Source: Paenibacillus caui (GTDB lineage: Bacteria > Bacillota > Bacilli > Paenibacillales > Paenibacillaceae). From it: a DNA stretch of 64,000 bases. Below, in pieces: positions 53,137 through 61,779 of the stretch. Position 1 is the stretch's first letter; every line of letters begins with the position of its first letter. The translations under genes and the position numbers were made by a program. The notes below the pieces were generated by a model. The model was given only the letters and a program-made list of their open reading frames with translations, did not search any database and was not told the origin of the DNA. Location of the stretch: contig NZ_JAIOGQ010000002.1 of NCBI RefSeq assembly GCF_019904135.1, forward strand, positions 124,001 to 188,000. Direction: 5' to 3'.

Positions 53137-54423
53137 TCACTTCACAGTATAACCTTCTAAAAGATGTTTCTGTTTGTCGTAATCCCCTCGATTCAAGCTG
53201 ACCTGATAAAGGATATAATCCTCGTCCGTTTGCTGCTTCTCCACTTTGCCCACACGATGCACCAGCGCGCTCAGTTCACCGCGGGATGCCGGAATGCGAA
53301 AGGTCAAAGTTTCTCCTGTCAGATGCTGCTGAATCGCTTCGACCACGTTATGAAGGTCCTGTTCATCATAAGCGCTGATCAGCAGGCTCGTGTCGGTCAA
53401 AGGCAGCATTTCCAGCTGCCCGGGTCCACAGAGATCCTTTTTATTGTAGAGAACGATTTGAGACTTATCCCCGGCTCCCAGCTCGCTCAAAATATTGCTG
53501 ACCACTTCCATCTGTTCATCCCGGTTGTCCGACGATGCATCCACGACATGCAGGATTAGATCTGCCTCATTCACTTCTTCCAGCGTAGCGCGGAAGGACG
53601 CGACCAGATCATGCGGAAGATTCTGAATGAAACCGACCGTATCGGTCAGCACAATCTCTTTGCCGCTTGGAAGAACCAGATTCCGGGTTGTCGGATCCAA
53701 AGTGGCAAACAGTTGATTTTCGATATAAACGTCAGCTTCGGTCAGCTGCTTAAGCAGAGTCGACTTCCCCGCATTCGTGTACCCGACAAGAGCGGCCTGC
53801 ACCACTCCCGTTTCTTTGCGGCGCATCCGGTGCAGCTTCCGGTGCCTCGTGACCTCGTCAAGCTGGCGTTTCAGATCGCCGATCCGGCCCCGGATATGAC
53901 GGCGATCCGTCTCCAGCTTGGTCTCCCCCGGCCCCCTTGTGCCGATGCCGCCGCCAAGACGGGACAGATTTTTCCCGTGCCCCGACAATCTTGGCAGCAG
54001 ATAGGAAAGCTGTGCAAGCTCCACCTGAATAATGCCTTCCCTCGACTTGGCGCGCTGCGCAAAAATATCCAGGATGAGCTGGGTGCGGTCAATGATTTTG
54101 ACATCAAGGCTCTCTTCCAGATTGCGAACCTGCGCGCCCGACAGCTCCTGATCGAAGATAGCGGTGTTAGAACCACTTGCTTCGATCAGTGTCCTAAGTT
54201 CTTCGACTTTGCCCTTTCCGAGGAAAAAGCGGGAATCCGGGGTGTCCCTGTTTTGAACCATTTGCGCCATCACCTCAACGCCCGCAGTCTCGGCGAGATT
54301 CACCAGCTCCCGCAGCGAATAATCGGTATCGATGCCGCTTCGCTTCACCTCGTCCGTAATGAGACTGACAAGCACCGCCCGGTCCGGCTGATTCAGGTTT
54401 GTTTCATATGTCGTTTGCTTCAT
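53137..54423 (-). CDS. hflX: GTPase HflX
   Basis: 428 aa from the ATG at 54423 behind AAGGAG. N-terminal HflX domain with the glycine-rich linker [24 protein letters not shown] (seen in pieces) and the helical [11 protein letters not shown] segment, then the G domain: G1 [10 protein letters not shown]3 [11 protein letters not shown]4 NKKD, G5-like ISAYD. HflX binds the 50S subunit and splits stalled ribosomes after heat or antibiotic stress. It lies between spoVK and ynbB, as in B. subtilis. Confidence 0.96.
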   Translation of the reverse strand: MKQTTYETNLNQPDRAVLVSLITDEVKRSGIDTDYSLRELVNLAETAGVEVMAQMVQNRDTPDSRFFLGKGKVEELRTLIEASGSNTAIFDQELSGAQVRNLEESLDVKIIDRTQLILDIFAQRAKSREGIIQVELAQLSYLLPRLSGHGKNLSRLGGGIGTRGPGETKLETDRRHIRGRIGDLKRQLDEVTRHRKLHRMRRKETGVVQAALVGYTNAGKSTLLKQLTEADVYIENQLFATLDPTTRNLVLPSGKEIVLTDTVGFIQNLPHDLVASFRATLEEVNEADLILHVVDASSDNRDEQMEVVSNILSELGAGDKSQIVLYNKKDLCGPGQLEMLPLTDTSLLISAYDEQDLHNVVEAIQQHLTGETLTFRIPASRGELSALVHRVGKVEKQQTDEDYILYQVSLNRGDYDKQKHLLEGYTVK

Positions 54424-54467
54424 CAAGCAGAGGCTCCTTCTAGTCATGTTATTCCGTTTGTCCGTGT

Positions 54468-55457
54468 TCAGGTCGAATTCGGCTTTTTGTCCACCTTCAA
54501 ATCCTCGGTCCGGATCGTCATCAGCTCCAGCTTGCCCGGAGACGAGCCCCCGTATTGATTGAGCAGCCTCACCGCCTGCTGGCGGATAGAGCGTTCTATA
54601 ATGTTGCGAACGTAACGGGCATTGCTGAATGCCTGAAGGCTCTCTGCCTTCTCTGCCAGCAAATGCTGCTTTAATTTGAGTATCGCCTGCGGCATCAGGA
54701 TATAATCGCGTTCTTTTACCATCATTTCGGAAATTTGAATCAGCTGGTCGACGGAATAATCCGGAAAATCAATTTGAATCGGAAAGCGCGAAGGCAGCCC
54801 GGGATTGGTGTCCAGAAAAAATTCCATCTCATCGGAATAACCGGCCAAAATCAGGATGAACTGGTTCTTATGATCCTCCATTGCCTTCACAAGCGTGTCG
54901 ATCGCTTCTTTGCCGAAATCCTTCTCCCCGCCTCTGGCGAGACTATAGGCCTCGTCAATGAACAAAATGCCGCCCATCGCTTTTTTCACAAGCTCCCTTG
55001 TTTTCTGGGCGGTATGCCCGATATATTCGCCGACCAGGTCGGCGCGTTCCACTTCGATCAGATGACCTTTGCCGAGCACGCCCATTTTCTGAAAAAGCTT
55101 GGCTATAATCCGGGCCACTGTCGTTTTTCCCGTTCCGGGATTGCCTCTGAAAACCATATGAAACACCTGGGCCTCAGACAGCAACCCGGCATCCGTGCGC
55201 AGGCGGGCGACCTGCAGGAGGGCAAAAATTTCATACACCAAAGTTTTGATATTGTCCAATCCCACGAGCTGGTCCAATTCCTTGCGAATTTCCTGGAACA
55301 CGCCCTGCTGCAGCTTGTCGGTAACGGCGGGGGAAGCGTCCGGTTCCGAAACGGTTTGTGAGATTACCGGAGGTTCTGAACTGCGTAATATAACATTGAT
55401 TTGTCGGGACGGTCTTTCTTCCGAGCGCCCGCTGCCGGCCATGGCACGCCCTTGCAT
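54468..55457 (-). CDS. spoVK: Stage V sporulation protein K (AAA+ ATPase)
   Basis: 329 aa, ATG 10 nt behind GAGGTG. A single AAA+ module of the CbbX/SpoVK type: Walker [29 protein letters not shown] pore-loop region, Walker [15 protein letters not shown], sensor 1 [10 protein letters not shown] and arginine-finger region [14 protein letters not shown]. In B. subtilis it is needed for spore maturation and made in the mother cell. The N-terminal 45 residues are variable and Pro/Ser-rich. Its presence supports an endospore former. A hairpin lies in its 5' leader. Confidence 0.94.
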   Translation of the reverse strand: MQGRAMAGSGRSEERPSRQINVILRSSEPPVISQTVSEPDASPAVTDKLQQGVFQEIRKELDQLVGLDNIKTLVYEIFALLQVARLRTDAGLLSEAQVFHMVFRGNPGTGKTTVARIIAKLFQKMGVLGKGHLIEVERADLVGEYIGHTAQKTRELVKKAMGGILFIDEAYSLARGGEKDFGKEAIDTLVKAMEDHKNQFILILAGYSDEMEFFLDTNPGLPSRFPIQIDFPDYSVDQLIQISEMMVKERDYILMPQAILKLKQHLLAEKAESLQAFSNARYVRNIIERSIRQQAVRLLNQYGGSSPGKLELMTIRTEDLKVDKKPNST

Positions 55458-55485
55458 GAAGGCATCACCTCAAAATTTAAAATAA

Positions 55486-55539
55486 CCCCGCAGCTTGACG
55501 TGAAAAACTCTGCAGCTTTGGCCCATTGCTTCCGCGGGG
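55486..55539 (-). other. Inverted repeat in the spoVK leader
   Basis: CCCCGC and GCGGGG (55486-55491 with 55534-55539) could pair across a 42-nt loop, followed on the minus strand by TTATTTTAAATTTT and then the spoVK ribosome site. It may terminate read-through from the DUF218 gene or attenuate spoVK. Confidence 0.35.
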
Positions 55540-55622
55540 ATCCCGAAACTAAATAAAATAAGGAGTGGGAAAGCTACTTTTACACTATATTCTAGTGACC
55601 CTTACCTTATTAGAAGTTTTAG

Positions 55623-56291
55623 TTAAGCCCCGGTGAAGACTGCTCCAATTTGCTGTATTCTCCACTTGGTATAGGCAAGCACCTCGCGGGTTTTGTTGTA
55701 GCCCTCATTCAGCAGCTCGGAATGCACAAGCGACAGCTTTGGCCAGTCATAATGCAAGGATCTCGCGATCTCCAGCGACCTGCGGCCGTGATAGTCATGA
55801 GTGATGATGATCGCTGTTTTCAGTTTCCGCTCTTTCATGATCTTCTGGCTGAACAGTAAATTTTCATAAGTGCTTGTCGCCTTGTCCTCAAGCAGGATGT
55901 CATCTCTGGAAATCCCGTGTTCTTCGAGATACCTCGCCATACCTTCGGCTTCTGTAATCGTCGCCCTTCTAGCATCCAGCCCGCCGCTGACAATGATGAT
56001 ACCGAACTTTCCCGTTTTATAATCCGCTACGGCCCGCTCAAGCCTCTCCTCAAGCCCAGGACTCGGCTTATCTTCCCAGAGGGAGGCACCAAGCACGATG
56101 CCGACATCGGCCGTCCCGGGCGCCTCGCCGCTCTTCTCGCTCTCCACCTGAAACCATGCGTAGGCAAGCCAGACTACAAGAAGCAGGAGCAGCAAACACG
56201 AGCCCTTGATGAAGGGCCTGAGAAACCGCCTTTTTCTCGACACAGATAAGACAGACAACTTAGAAAAATGGGCTTTGCCGTCCAGTTTCAT
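55623..56291 (-). CDS. DUF218/YdcF-like membrane-anchored protein
   Basis: 222 aa. A short basic cytoplasmic start, one membrane helix (about residues 30-48) and an extracytoplasmic DUF218 domain: ADVGIVLGASLWEDKPSPGLEERL (in part), IIVSGGLDARRATITEAEGM, LLEDKATSTYENLLFS and IIITHDYHGRRSLEIAR. The family includes YdcF and SanA, linked to envelope integrity; the biochemical role is unknown. The ATGA start overlaps the stop of the DUF402 gene, so the two proteins are translationally coupled. Confidence 0.9.
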   Translation of the reverse strand: MKLDGKAHFSKLSVLSVSRKRRFLRPFIKGSCLLLLLLVVWLAYAWFQVESEKSGEAPGTADVGIVLGASLWEDKPSPGLEERLERAVADYKTGKFGIIIVSGGLDARRATITEAEGMARYLEEHGISRDDILLEDKATSTYENLLFSQKIMKERKLKTAIIITHDYHGRRSLEIARSLHYDWPKLSLVHSELLNEGYNKTREVLAYTKWRIQQIGAVFTGA

Positions 56292-56860
56292 TTCATTCCA
56301 CCTATCCTGTCAAATCTAAGTGCATCCAGATCAAATCCCTGGCTGCAGTGCTCTAGCGACATCAGAAAATAAGGAAAAGCGTGCGCGTCGATCATTTGAA
56401 GCAGCTCTCGTGCGGTATGGGTAGCCAATTCATAATCCTTGAGCGAAATAAGGCGGCGGCTCAAAGCGTCGTCAAGCTCGTCCTGATCGAGCAGAAAGAC
56501 TTCGCCATTTCGAAGCACCACAATGTCCAGATACAGATCATCAAACCAGGGAACGCCCTGATCGGTCACGCCTTGGTTTTTGCAGACATCAATATACCAT
56601 TCGATCACTTCGTTTCTGTCATCAAACATGGCGGTAACGATATAATGGGCATTCTTGGGATAATACTGCAGCCACGAATATCCCTTGTCGGCGATACGGA
56701 AGGTGTGTCTTCCATAGGTTTTCCAGAGCGGTTCTCTTAGAGCCTGGATGGTATACAGCGTAATATAGCCGGTAAAATATTTATCCTCCACGTACCGCGA
56801 CGCGAACTTGCGCTGGGTAACGCGCCTCCAGTTGGCACGATCTCCGAATTTTCGTTTCAT
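56288..56860 (-). CDS. DUF402 protein (nucleoside phosphatase-like)
   Basis: 190 aa from the ATG at 56860 behind AAAGGG. The DUF402 core is visible as WLQYYPKNAHYIVTAMFDD, EWYIDVCKNQG and the acidic block PWFDDLYLDIVVLRNGEVFLLDQDELDDAL (in parts), with the metal-binding aspartates and glutamate. Staphylococcal Ntdp and Streptomyces FomD are characterised relatives with nucleoside di/triphosphatase or CMP-ester hydrolase activity. It forms a coupled pair with the DUF218 membrane protein. Confidence 0.85.
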   Translation of the reverse strand: MKRKFGDRANWRRVTQRKFASRYVEDKYFTGYITLYTIQALREPLWKTYGRHTFRIADKGYSWLQYYPKNAHYIVTAMFDDRNEVIEWYIDVCKNQGVTDQGVPWFDDLYLDIVVLRNGEVFLLDQDELDDALSRRLISLKDYELATHTARELLQMIDAHAFPYFLMSLEHCSQGFDLDALRFDRIGGMK

Positions 56861-56941
56861 GGTAAAGACCCTTTCCCACATATTATGTTCAGCTTATCAC
56901 ATTTGGAAGAGAGTCTCAAAAAACGAATCGCTATCCAGAAT

Positions 56942-56986
56942 AAAAAGCAGCACCCTTCCTCTTTGCTTGCGAAAAAGGGTGCTGCT
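56942..56986 (-). terminator. Terminator of the class A PBP gene
   Basis: A 12-bp perfect stem (56946-56957 with 56975-56986) followed on the minus strand by five Ts. Confidence 0.9.
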
Positions 56987-57018
56987 AAGCTTTTTAAGCC
57001 ATCGTGGTTCGATTGCCG

Positions 57019-59619
57019 TTACGGTGTTACCGGGACTGCCGAATTATCGATCGTTCCGGTTACGGTTCCGGGGTCAGTAGTGGCGTTTTGCCCCTTTCCG
57101 GAATTTCCATTTCCCTGGCCCGGAACCGTTGAGCCATCGCCGTTCGAATTGCCGCCCGGGTTCCCTTGGTTGCCGTTGTTTCCGTTATTGTCTCCGCCTT
57201 CAGGAGCGCTTGGGTTTACCGATTCGCCCGGCACCTCGGAATTACCCTCGCCAGGCGGGAAGTCTCCAGGAACGCTTTCGCCCGGCTGATTCACGTCCCC
57301 GCTCGGGAACGGCTCTTCCGAAGAAACCGGCGGTTCTACCGCTGCCGGAATATCGACCCGAACCTGGTTAGAGCGCTCGCTTTCCAGTCCGCTTTCGGGG
57401 TCGTAATAGGTTACGTAATACTCATACCCCGTGCCAGGAGCTACGCTTACATCCTCCGCATCTGTGGTCATTACGCTCATAAGCAGGCTGAAATCCTGTT
57501 CGGTAGAAGCTTTACGGTAAATCCGGTATTCTCCGCCCTGCTTCTCGGCAGCATTCCAGCTAAGGAAAACCGTGCCGGTGGAGTTGCTGTACGATCCCGC
57601 AAGTCCAGTAACCGCAGCCGGAAGCTCGGCGGAAGGTTCCGGAGTAGGCTCTGCCAAATGGCTTGGTTTATCGAAATCCTTGACTGGAACTCCTTCAAGA
57701 GCCTCAGACATCACCCCGCCGAACAGCGCCGCCGCTTCGCCGCTGCTGCCGTTCAGCAGATGCTTCTTATCCGGATTGTCGTAGCCCATCCAAATCGCAG
57801 CCGTCCATTCCGGCGTATAGCCGACAAACCAGGCATCGCGGTTTTTGCTGCTTCTAAGACCTGAAATACCGTGCTGAGTCGTCCCCGTCTTGCCTGCCAA
57901 AGGACGGTCGAGCTTCGCTCTTCTCCCTGTGCCGTCCGATACAACGTGCACAAGCATTTCGGTCATATAGTAGGCTGTGTCTTCGCTCAGCACTTTCTTC
58001 TGCTCAGGACTTCCGTGCTGATAAACAGCGGAACCTGAATGATCTAGAATTTGTTTGATGGAATAAGCCTCATTATACCGGCCACCATTGGCGAACACGC
58101 TGTACGCCTCAGCCATTTCAAGCACATTCGTCCCTTTTGTCATGCCGCCCAGCGCAAGGGCCAAATTGTTATCTTGATCATCCATCGTAATGCCCATCTT
58201 CTTGGCGTAAGTCACGCCCGTCTTGACACCGATTTGGTTCAGCAGCCATACGGCCGGAATATTCTCTGATTTCGTAATGGCCTCCGTCATACTAATCGTT
58301 TGCGAATAGCCGTGCAAATTTTTCGGACAGTAATTCCCGAAGCACTGCTTCTCATTGCTGAGCCGGGAATCGGCCGTGAATTTGCCGCTGTCCAGCGCAG
58401 GAGCATAAGACACGATCGGTTTAAAAGCAGATCCAGGCTGACGCCGGCTGGCGATCCGGCTGAATCCCTTCCGCTCGTAATCCCTTCCGCCGAGCAGCGC
58501 CAGGATGCTGCCATTCTCATGATTCATGATGATCATCGATGCCTGTACAGGCTGTTTATCCGCGCTCTTCTCGAAATAATCGTCATTTGCGAACGCCTTC
58601 TCGACGGCCTTCTGGGCCTGAACGTCCATTGTCGTATAAATTTTGTACCCGCCGCGGACCAATTCGTCTTCCGTCAACTCGGGCGCAACCCGTTCGGCCT
58701 CATCCATCACATAATCGATGAACGCAACGTAGTTCTGTTTGCGGGCCGGAGGCTGATAATCATAAACAACGGCCTTGGCATGGTCCCGCTGCTCGGCTGT
58801 AATATACCCCTGCTCATACATCAGGTCCAGCACAACCGCGCGTCTGGCGGTCGAAGCTTCCGGGTTGCGAAGCGGATTGTATTTGGATGGTCCCTTCGGC
58901 ATAGCGGCAAGAGTGGCCATTTGCCAAACATCCAGTTTGTTCAGATTCGTTATTCCGAAATACTTTTCGGAAGCCGCCTTGATGCCGTAAGTCGTGCCGC
59001 CGAAATTGATCCGGTTCAAATACAGCGTCAATATTTCGTCCTTCGTCATATTCCGTTCAAGCGCCATGGCAATGGACATTTCCGTCGCTTTGCGGAAAAA
59101 TGTCTTGTCCCGCGTCAGGAATATGTTTTTGGCGAGCTGCTGGGTAATCGTGCTGCCGCCTTCGACCATGCTGCGGGCAACGATGTCCTTCACGGCCGCC
59201 CGGCCGATCGACCAGATGTCTACCCCGCTGTGCTCATAAAAGCGCTTGTCTTCCGTGGCGACAAAAGCTTCCTTGAGCAGCTTCGGAATGTCCTCGCTAT
59301 TAACCGGTTCCCGCTTCTCCAGCGAAAGCTCGCCCATGAGCTTTCCGCCTCGATCATACACTTTGGTTGACTCATAAACTTCAAGCTTGTCTTTATTCTC
59401 GTTCAGCAATTTTTCACCGTTTACCGTGATAAACAAATACCCGATAATGCCGCAGATCACAGCAATGGCGATTGTAAAAAACGATGTCCATAAAATAAAC
59501 CTGGCGCTCGGTCTTCTCTTTTTCTTATTGCGGCCATTTGGTTTATCCGGTTTCTTGTCCGGCTTCTTGTTCGGCTTCTTATGGTTTCGTTCCATTCTCG
59601 ACGGTCTGTTTGTCGGCAT
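57019..59619 (-). CDS. Class A penicillin-binding protein (PBP1A type) with FN3 domain and Gly/Asn-rich tail
   Basis: 866 aa. A Lys/Pro-rich cytoplasmic tail (KKPNKKPDKKPDKPNGR) and one membrane helix (about 41-63) lead to a GT51 transglycosylase with catalytic E123 in TEDKRFYEHSG. The transpeptidase has S397 (GSAFKP), SEN 451-453 and KTGTT from 577. A fibronectin-III-like domain (about 675-770) and a low-complexity Gly/Asn/Pro/Ser tail (about 780-866) follow, probably extending through the wall. The start at 59619 has a distant GGGAG; the ATG eight codons later is possible. Polymerises and cross-links peptidoglycan. Confidence 0.95.
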   Translation of the reverse strand: MPTNRPSRMERNHKKPNKKPDKKPDKPNGRNKKKRRPSARFILWTSFFTIAIAVICGIIGYLFITVNGEKLLNENKDKLEVYESTKVYDRGGKLMGELSLEKREPVNSEDIPKLLKEAFVATEDKRFYEHSGVDIWSIGRAAVKDIVARSMVEGGSTITQQLAKNIFLTRDKTFFRKATEMSIAMALERNMTKDEILTLYLNRINFGGTTYGIKAASEKYFGITNLNKLDVWQMATLAAMPKGPSKYNPLRNPEASTARRAVVLDLMYEQGYITAEQRDHAKAVVYDYQPPARKQNYVAFIDYVMDEAERVAPELTEDELVRGGYKIYTTMDVQAQKAVEKAFANDDYFEKSADKQPVQASMIIMNHENGSILALLGGRDYERKGFSRIASRRQPGSAFKPIVSYAPALDSGKFTADSRLSNEKQCFGNYCPKNLHGYSQTISMTEAITKSENIPAVWLLNQIGVKTGVTYAKKMGITMDDQDNNLALALGGMTKGTNVLEMAEAYSVFANGGRYNEAYSIKQILDHSGSAVYQHGSPEQKKVLSEDTAYYMTEMLVHVVSDGTGRRAKLDRPLAGKTGTTQHGISGLRSSKNRDAWFVGYTPEWTAAIWMGYDNPDKKHLLNGSSGEAAALFGGVMSEALEGVPVKDFDKPSHLAEPTPEPSAELPAAVTGLAGSYSNSTGTVFLSWNAAEKQGGEYRIYRKASTEQDFSLLMSVMTTDAEDVSVAPGTGYEYYVTYYDPESGLESERSNQVRVDIPAAVEPPVSSEEPFPSGDVNQPGESVPGDFPPGEGNSEVPGESVNPSAPEGGDNNGNNGNQGNPGGNSNGDGSTVPGQGNGNSGKGQNATTDPGTVTGTIDNSAVPVTP

Positions 59620-59753
59620 TTCTAGAAATGACTCCCTTCGATTAGAACTAGTTGCCCCTGCCAAAGAAAAGAACAACCCTGACAGGTTGCTCTATCCTTC
59701 AGCACTATAGTATTAACGTTGGCACAGCAAAAAAAGTTTCAGAGCGGCAGTTA

Positions 59754-59987
59754 TCAGCCCTCTTGATCCTGCATCAGCGATACGTTGCGCTGCGGCTGGA
59801 ACGTCGAAATGGCGTGCTTGTACACCATTTGCTGGCGTCCGTCACTGTCAATGACAATGGTAAAGTTGTCAAATGCTTTTATCGTACCTCTGATCTGGAA
59901 TCCGTTGGTCAGAAAGACGGTAACCGGGATGCTCTCTTTGCGTAACTGGTTCAAGAACGTATCTTGGATATTGATGGATTTGTTCAT
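59754..59987 (-). CDS. hfq: RNA chaperone Hfq
   Basis: 77 aa from the ATG at 59987, 8 nt behind GGGGG. Sm1 motif [21 protein letters not shown] and Sm2 motif [10 protein letters not shown] (the YKH motif at the proximal RNA site) are canonical. The C-terminal tail is very short, as in other Gram-positive Hfq proteins. It follows miaA by 24 nt, the usual Bacillales order. Confidence 0.97.
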   Translation of the reverse strand: MNKSINIQDTFLNQLRKESIPVTVFLTNGFQIRGTIKAFDNFTIVIDSDGRQQMVYKHAISTFQPQRNVSLMQDQEG

Positions 59988-60011
59988 TAGCCGTACCCCC
60001 AATAGGTTCAA

Positions 60012-60995
60012 TTAGTGTTTGTAATTATATTCAAGAGGAATCCCGAACTTTCCTGCTATTATAGCACGGATGTCTGCCAAATGGTCTGGAAAGTTTTCAC
60101 CTCGCGTCACATCGATCCAGTGAATATCCTTCATGTGACGGAACCAAGAAAGCTGCCGCTTGGCGAAACGCCGGGTATCCCGCTTCAATTTCATAATGGC
60201 GTCCTCCAGCGGAAGACCGTCCAGCAGGTGCTCGGCTATTTCCTTGTAGCCCAATCCCTGCATGGATACCAAACTTCGTGAACAGCCTCTTTCGAGCAGT
60301 GATTTCACTTCCTGAACTAGCCCTTGCTGCACCATTTCGTCAATGCGGGCCTCAATTCGGTTATATAGCAATTGACGGTCCATTGTCAAACCAATAATGC
60401 ACAGATTGTAAGGAGAGGCTTTCGTTTGGCTCTCCAATTGGCGGGAAAGTGTCGTACCCGTCAGGTGATAGACTTCCAGAGCGCGAATAATTCGCCGCTG
60501 GTCATTGGGATGCAGCTTGGCGGCAGTCTCCGGATCAATTTCGGTGAGCTTCGCGTGCAGCGCTTCGGGGCCAAACTGCTCGCTGAAACGCAGTTGCTCT
60601 TGCCTGAACGCTTCGTCCGCACCCGCTTCCGTAAATTGAAACTCATAGCATACGGACTCCACGTACAACCCCGTTCCGCCAACAATAAAGGGAATCCGGC
60701 CCCTCGACGCAATTTCGGGAATCAGGCTTCTGCACACTTTTTGAAAATAAGCGACGGAAAAAGATTCCTCCGGATCCAGCACATCAATCAGGTGATGGGG
60801 GATGCCCTGCATCTCTTCCGGCGTTATTTTGGCTGTTCCGATATCCATGCCGCGATACACCTGCATCGAATCGCCCGATATGATTTCACAGGAACAAGAC
60901 TTCGCGATTTCGATGCTCAGCCGGGTTTTGCCGACAGCGGTCGGACCGACTAGGACTAGCAAATTGGGCTTGTGTACGCCTCGTTCAGCGGTCAA
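60012..60995 (-). CDS. miaA: tRNA dimethylallyltransferase MiaA
   Basis: 327 aa, TTG start behind GGAG and overlapping the upstream methyltransferase by 11 nt. Adds dimethylallyl to A37 of tRNAs reading UNN codons. P-loop LVGPTAVGKTRLSIEI, SGDSMQVYRGMDIGTAK and IPHHLIDVLDPEESFS, GGTGLYVES and the QRRIIRALEVYHLTG helix are all present. Part of mutL-methyltransferase-miaA-hfq. Confidence 0.97.
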   Translation of the reverse strand: MTAERGVHKPNLLVLVGPTAVGKTRLSIEIAKSCSCEIISGDSMQVYRGMDIGTAKITPEEMQGIPHHLIDVLDPEESFSVAYFQKVCRSLIPEIASRGRIPFIVGGTGLYVESVCYEFQFTEAGADEAFRQEQLRFSEQFGPEALHAKLTEIDPETAAKLHPNDQRRIIRALEVYHLTGTTLSRQLESQTKASPYNLCIIGLTMDRQLLYNRIEARIDEMVQQGLVQEVKSLLERGCSRSLVSMQGLGYKEIAEHLLDGLPLEDAIMKLKRDTRRFAKRQLSWFRHMKDIHWIDVTRGENFPDHLADIRAIIAGKFGIPLEYNYKH

Positions 60996-61764
60996 GATGC
61001 ATCACTCCGTAGGTTATTTTGCTTCGGCTTCTGGCCGGTGTCTCAAAGCCAAGACGTTCAAACTCCCCGCTGTCCCGTTTCTCTTTAAGCACAACCGTCT
61101 TTCGGGCTACCCGTCTCGCTTCGGCTATCGCCTCCTGACGCAGTGGAGCAGCGTTGGCATAAGAGCGCAGCGGCGAAAGCGAAGAGGATTCCAGCGTCGG
61201 ATCGCGGAACATAGGGTCAAAATAGACGATATCGGCGCTCTTGTCCGGCATGGAGCGAAGACCCTCCAGATGTTCCGTATGCCTCGCCTCAATTCGCTGC
61301 AGCGCCTTGTTGAACTCAGGGATGCCGGATTGGTAGGTTTGAAGACCTTCCCTGAGAAGCAGATACAGCGGGAATGAGCTCTCCAGGGCAATGACCTTCC
61401 CCTTGCCGCCCGCGCCCAAAGCGAACATGATCGAATCCGCCCCCAAACCTGCCGTGCAGTCGACGATCAGATCCCCTGGAACTGCACAGGCCGCTTCGAG
61501 CATCGAATCCTTCTCCCCCTTGAGGAGCCGCTTGGCGCGTACATAGGACATGCTCGGATGAAACTCCATAGGATTTCCCGCAGCGCCCGCCAGCCGCACG
61601 CCGTTTTCGAGGATAATCAGAACGTCATTATCTTCATAGCGGGATCTAAGCTCATTCAGGGATCTCCCCGATCTTCGCGCATACGCTGCTCCCGATTCCC
61701 TCGCGAGCGCCTGAGCGCGCGCAACGGTGCGGGGGGATTCGTGTTCTCCGGTCGTTATAATCAA
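60985..61764 (-). CDS. RsmJ-like class I SAM-dependent methyltransferase
   Basis: 259 aa, TTG start 8 nt behind GGAGG. SAM motif I LIVDCTAGLGADSIMFALG, motif II VIALESS and motif IV IVYFDPMFRDPT, whose DPMF motif is shared with RsmJ, the 16S rRNA m2G1516 methyltransferase of E. coli. The N-terminal 80 residues differ from RsmJ, so the target base is uncertain. It sits between mutL and miaA, overlapping the latter. Confidence 0.85.
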   Translation of the reverse strand: MIITTGEHESPRTVARAQALARESGAAYARRSGRSLNELRSRYEDNDVLIILENGVRLAGAAGNPMEFHPSMSYVRAKRLLKGEKDSMLEAACAVPGDLIVDCTAGLGADSIMFALGAGGKGKVIALESSFPLYLLLREGLQTYQSGIPEFNKALQRIEARHTEHLEGLRSMPDKSADIVYFDPMFRDPTLESSSLSPLRSYANAAPLRQEAIAEARRVARKTVVLKEKRDSGEFERLGFETPARSRSKITYGVMHLDR

Positions 61765-61779
61765 AACCTGTTCCTCCGT

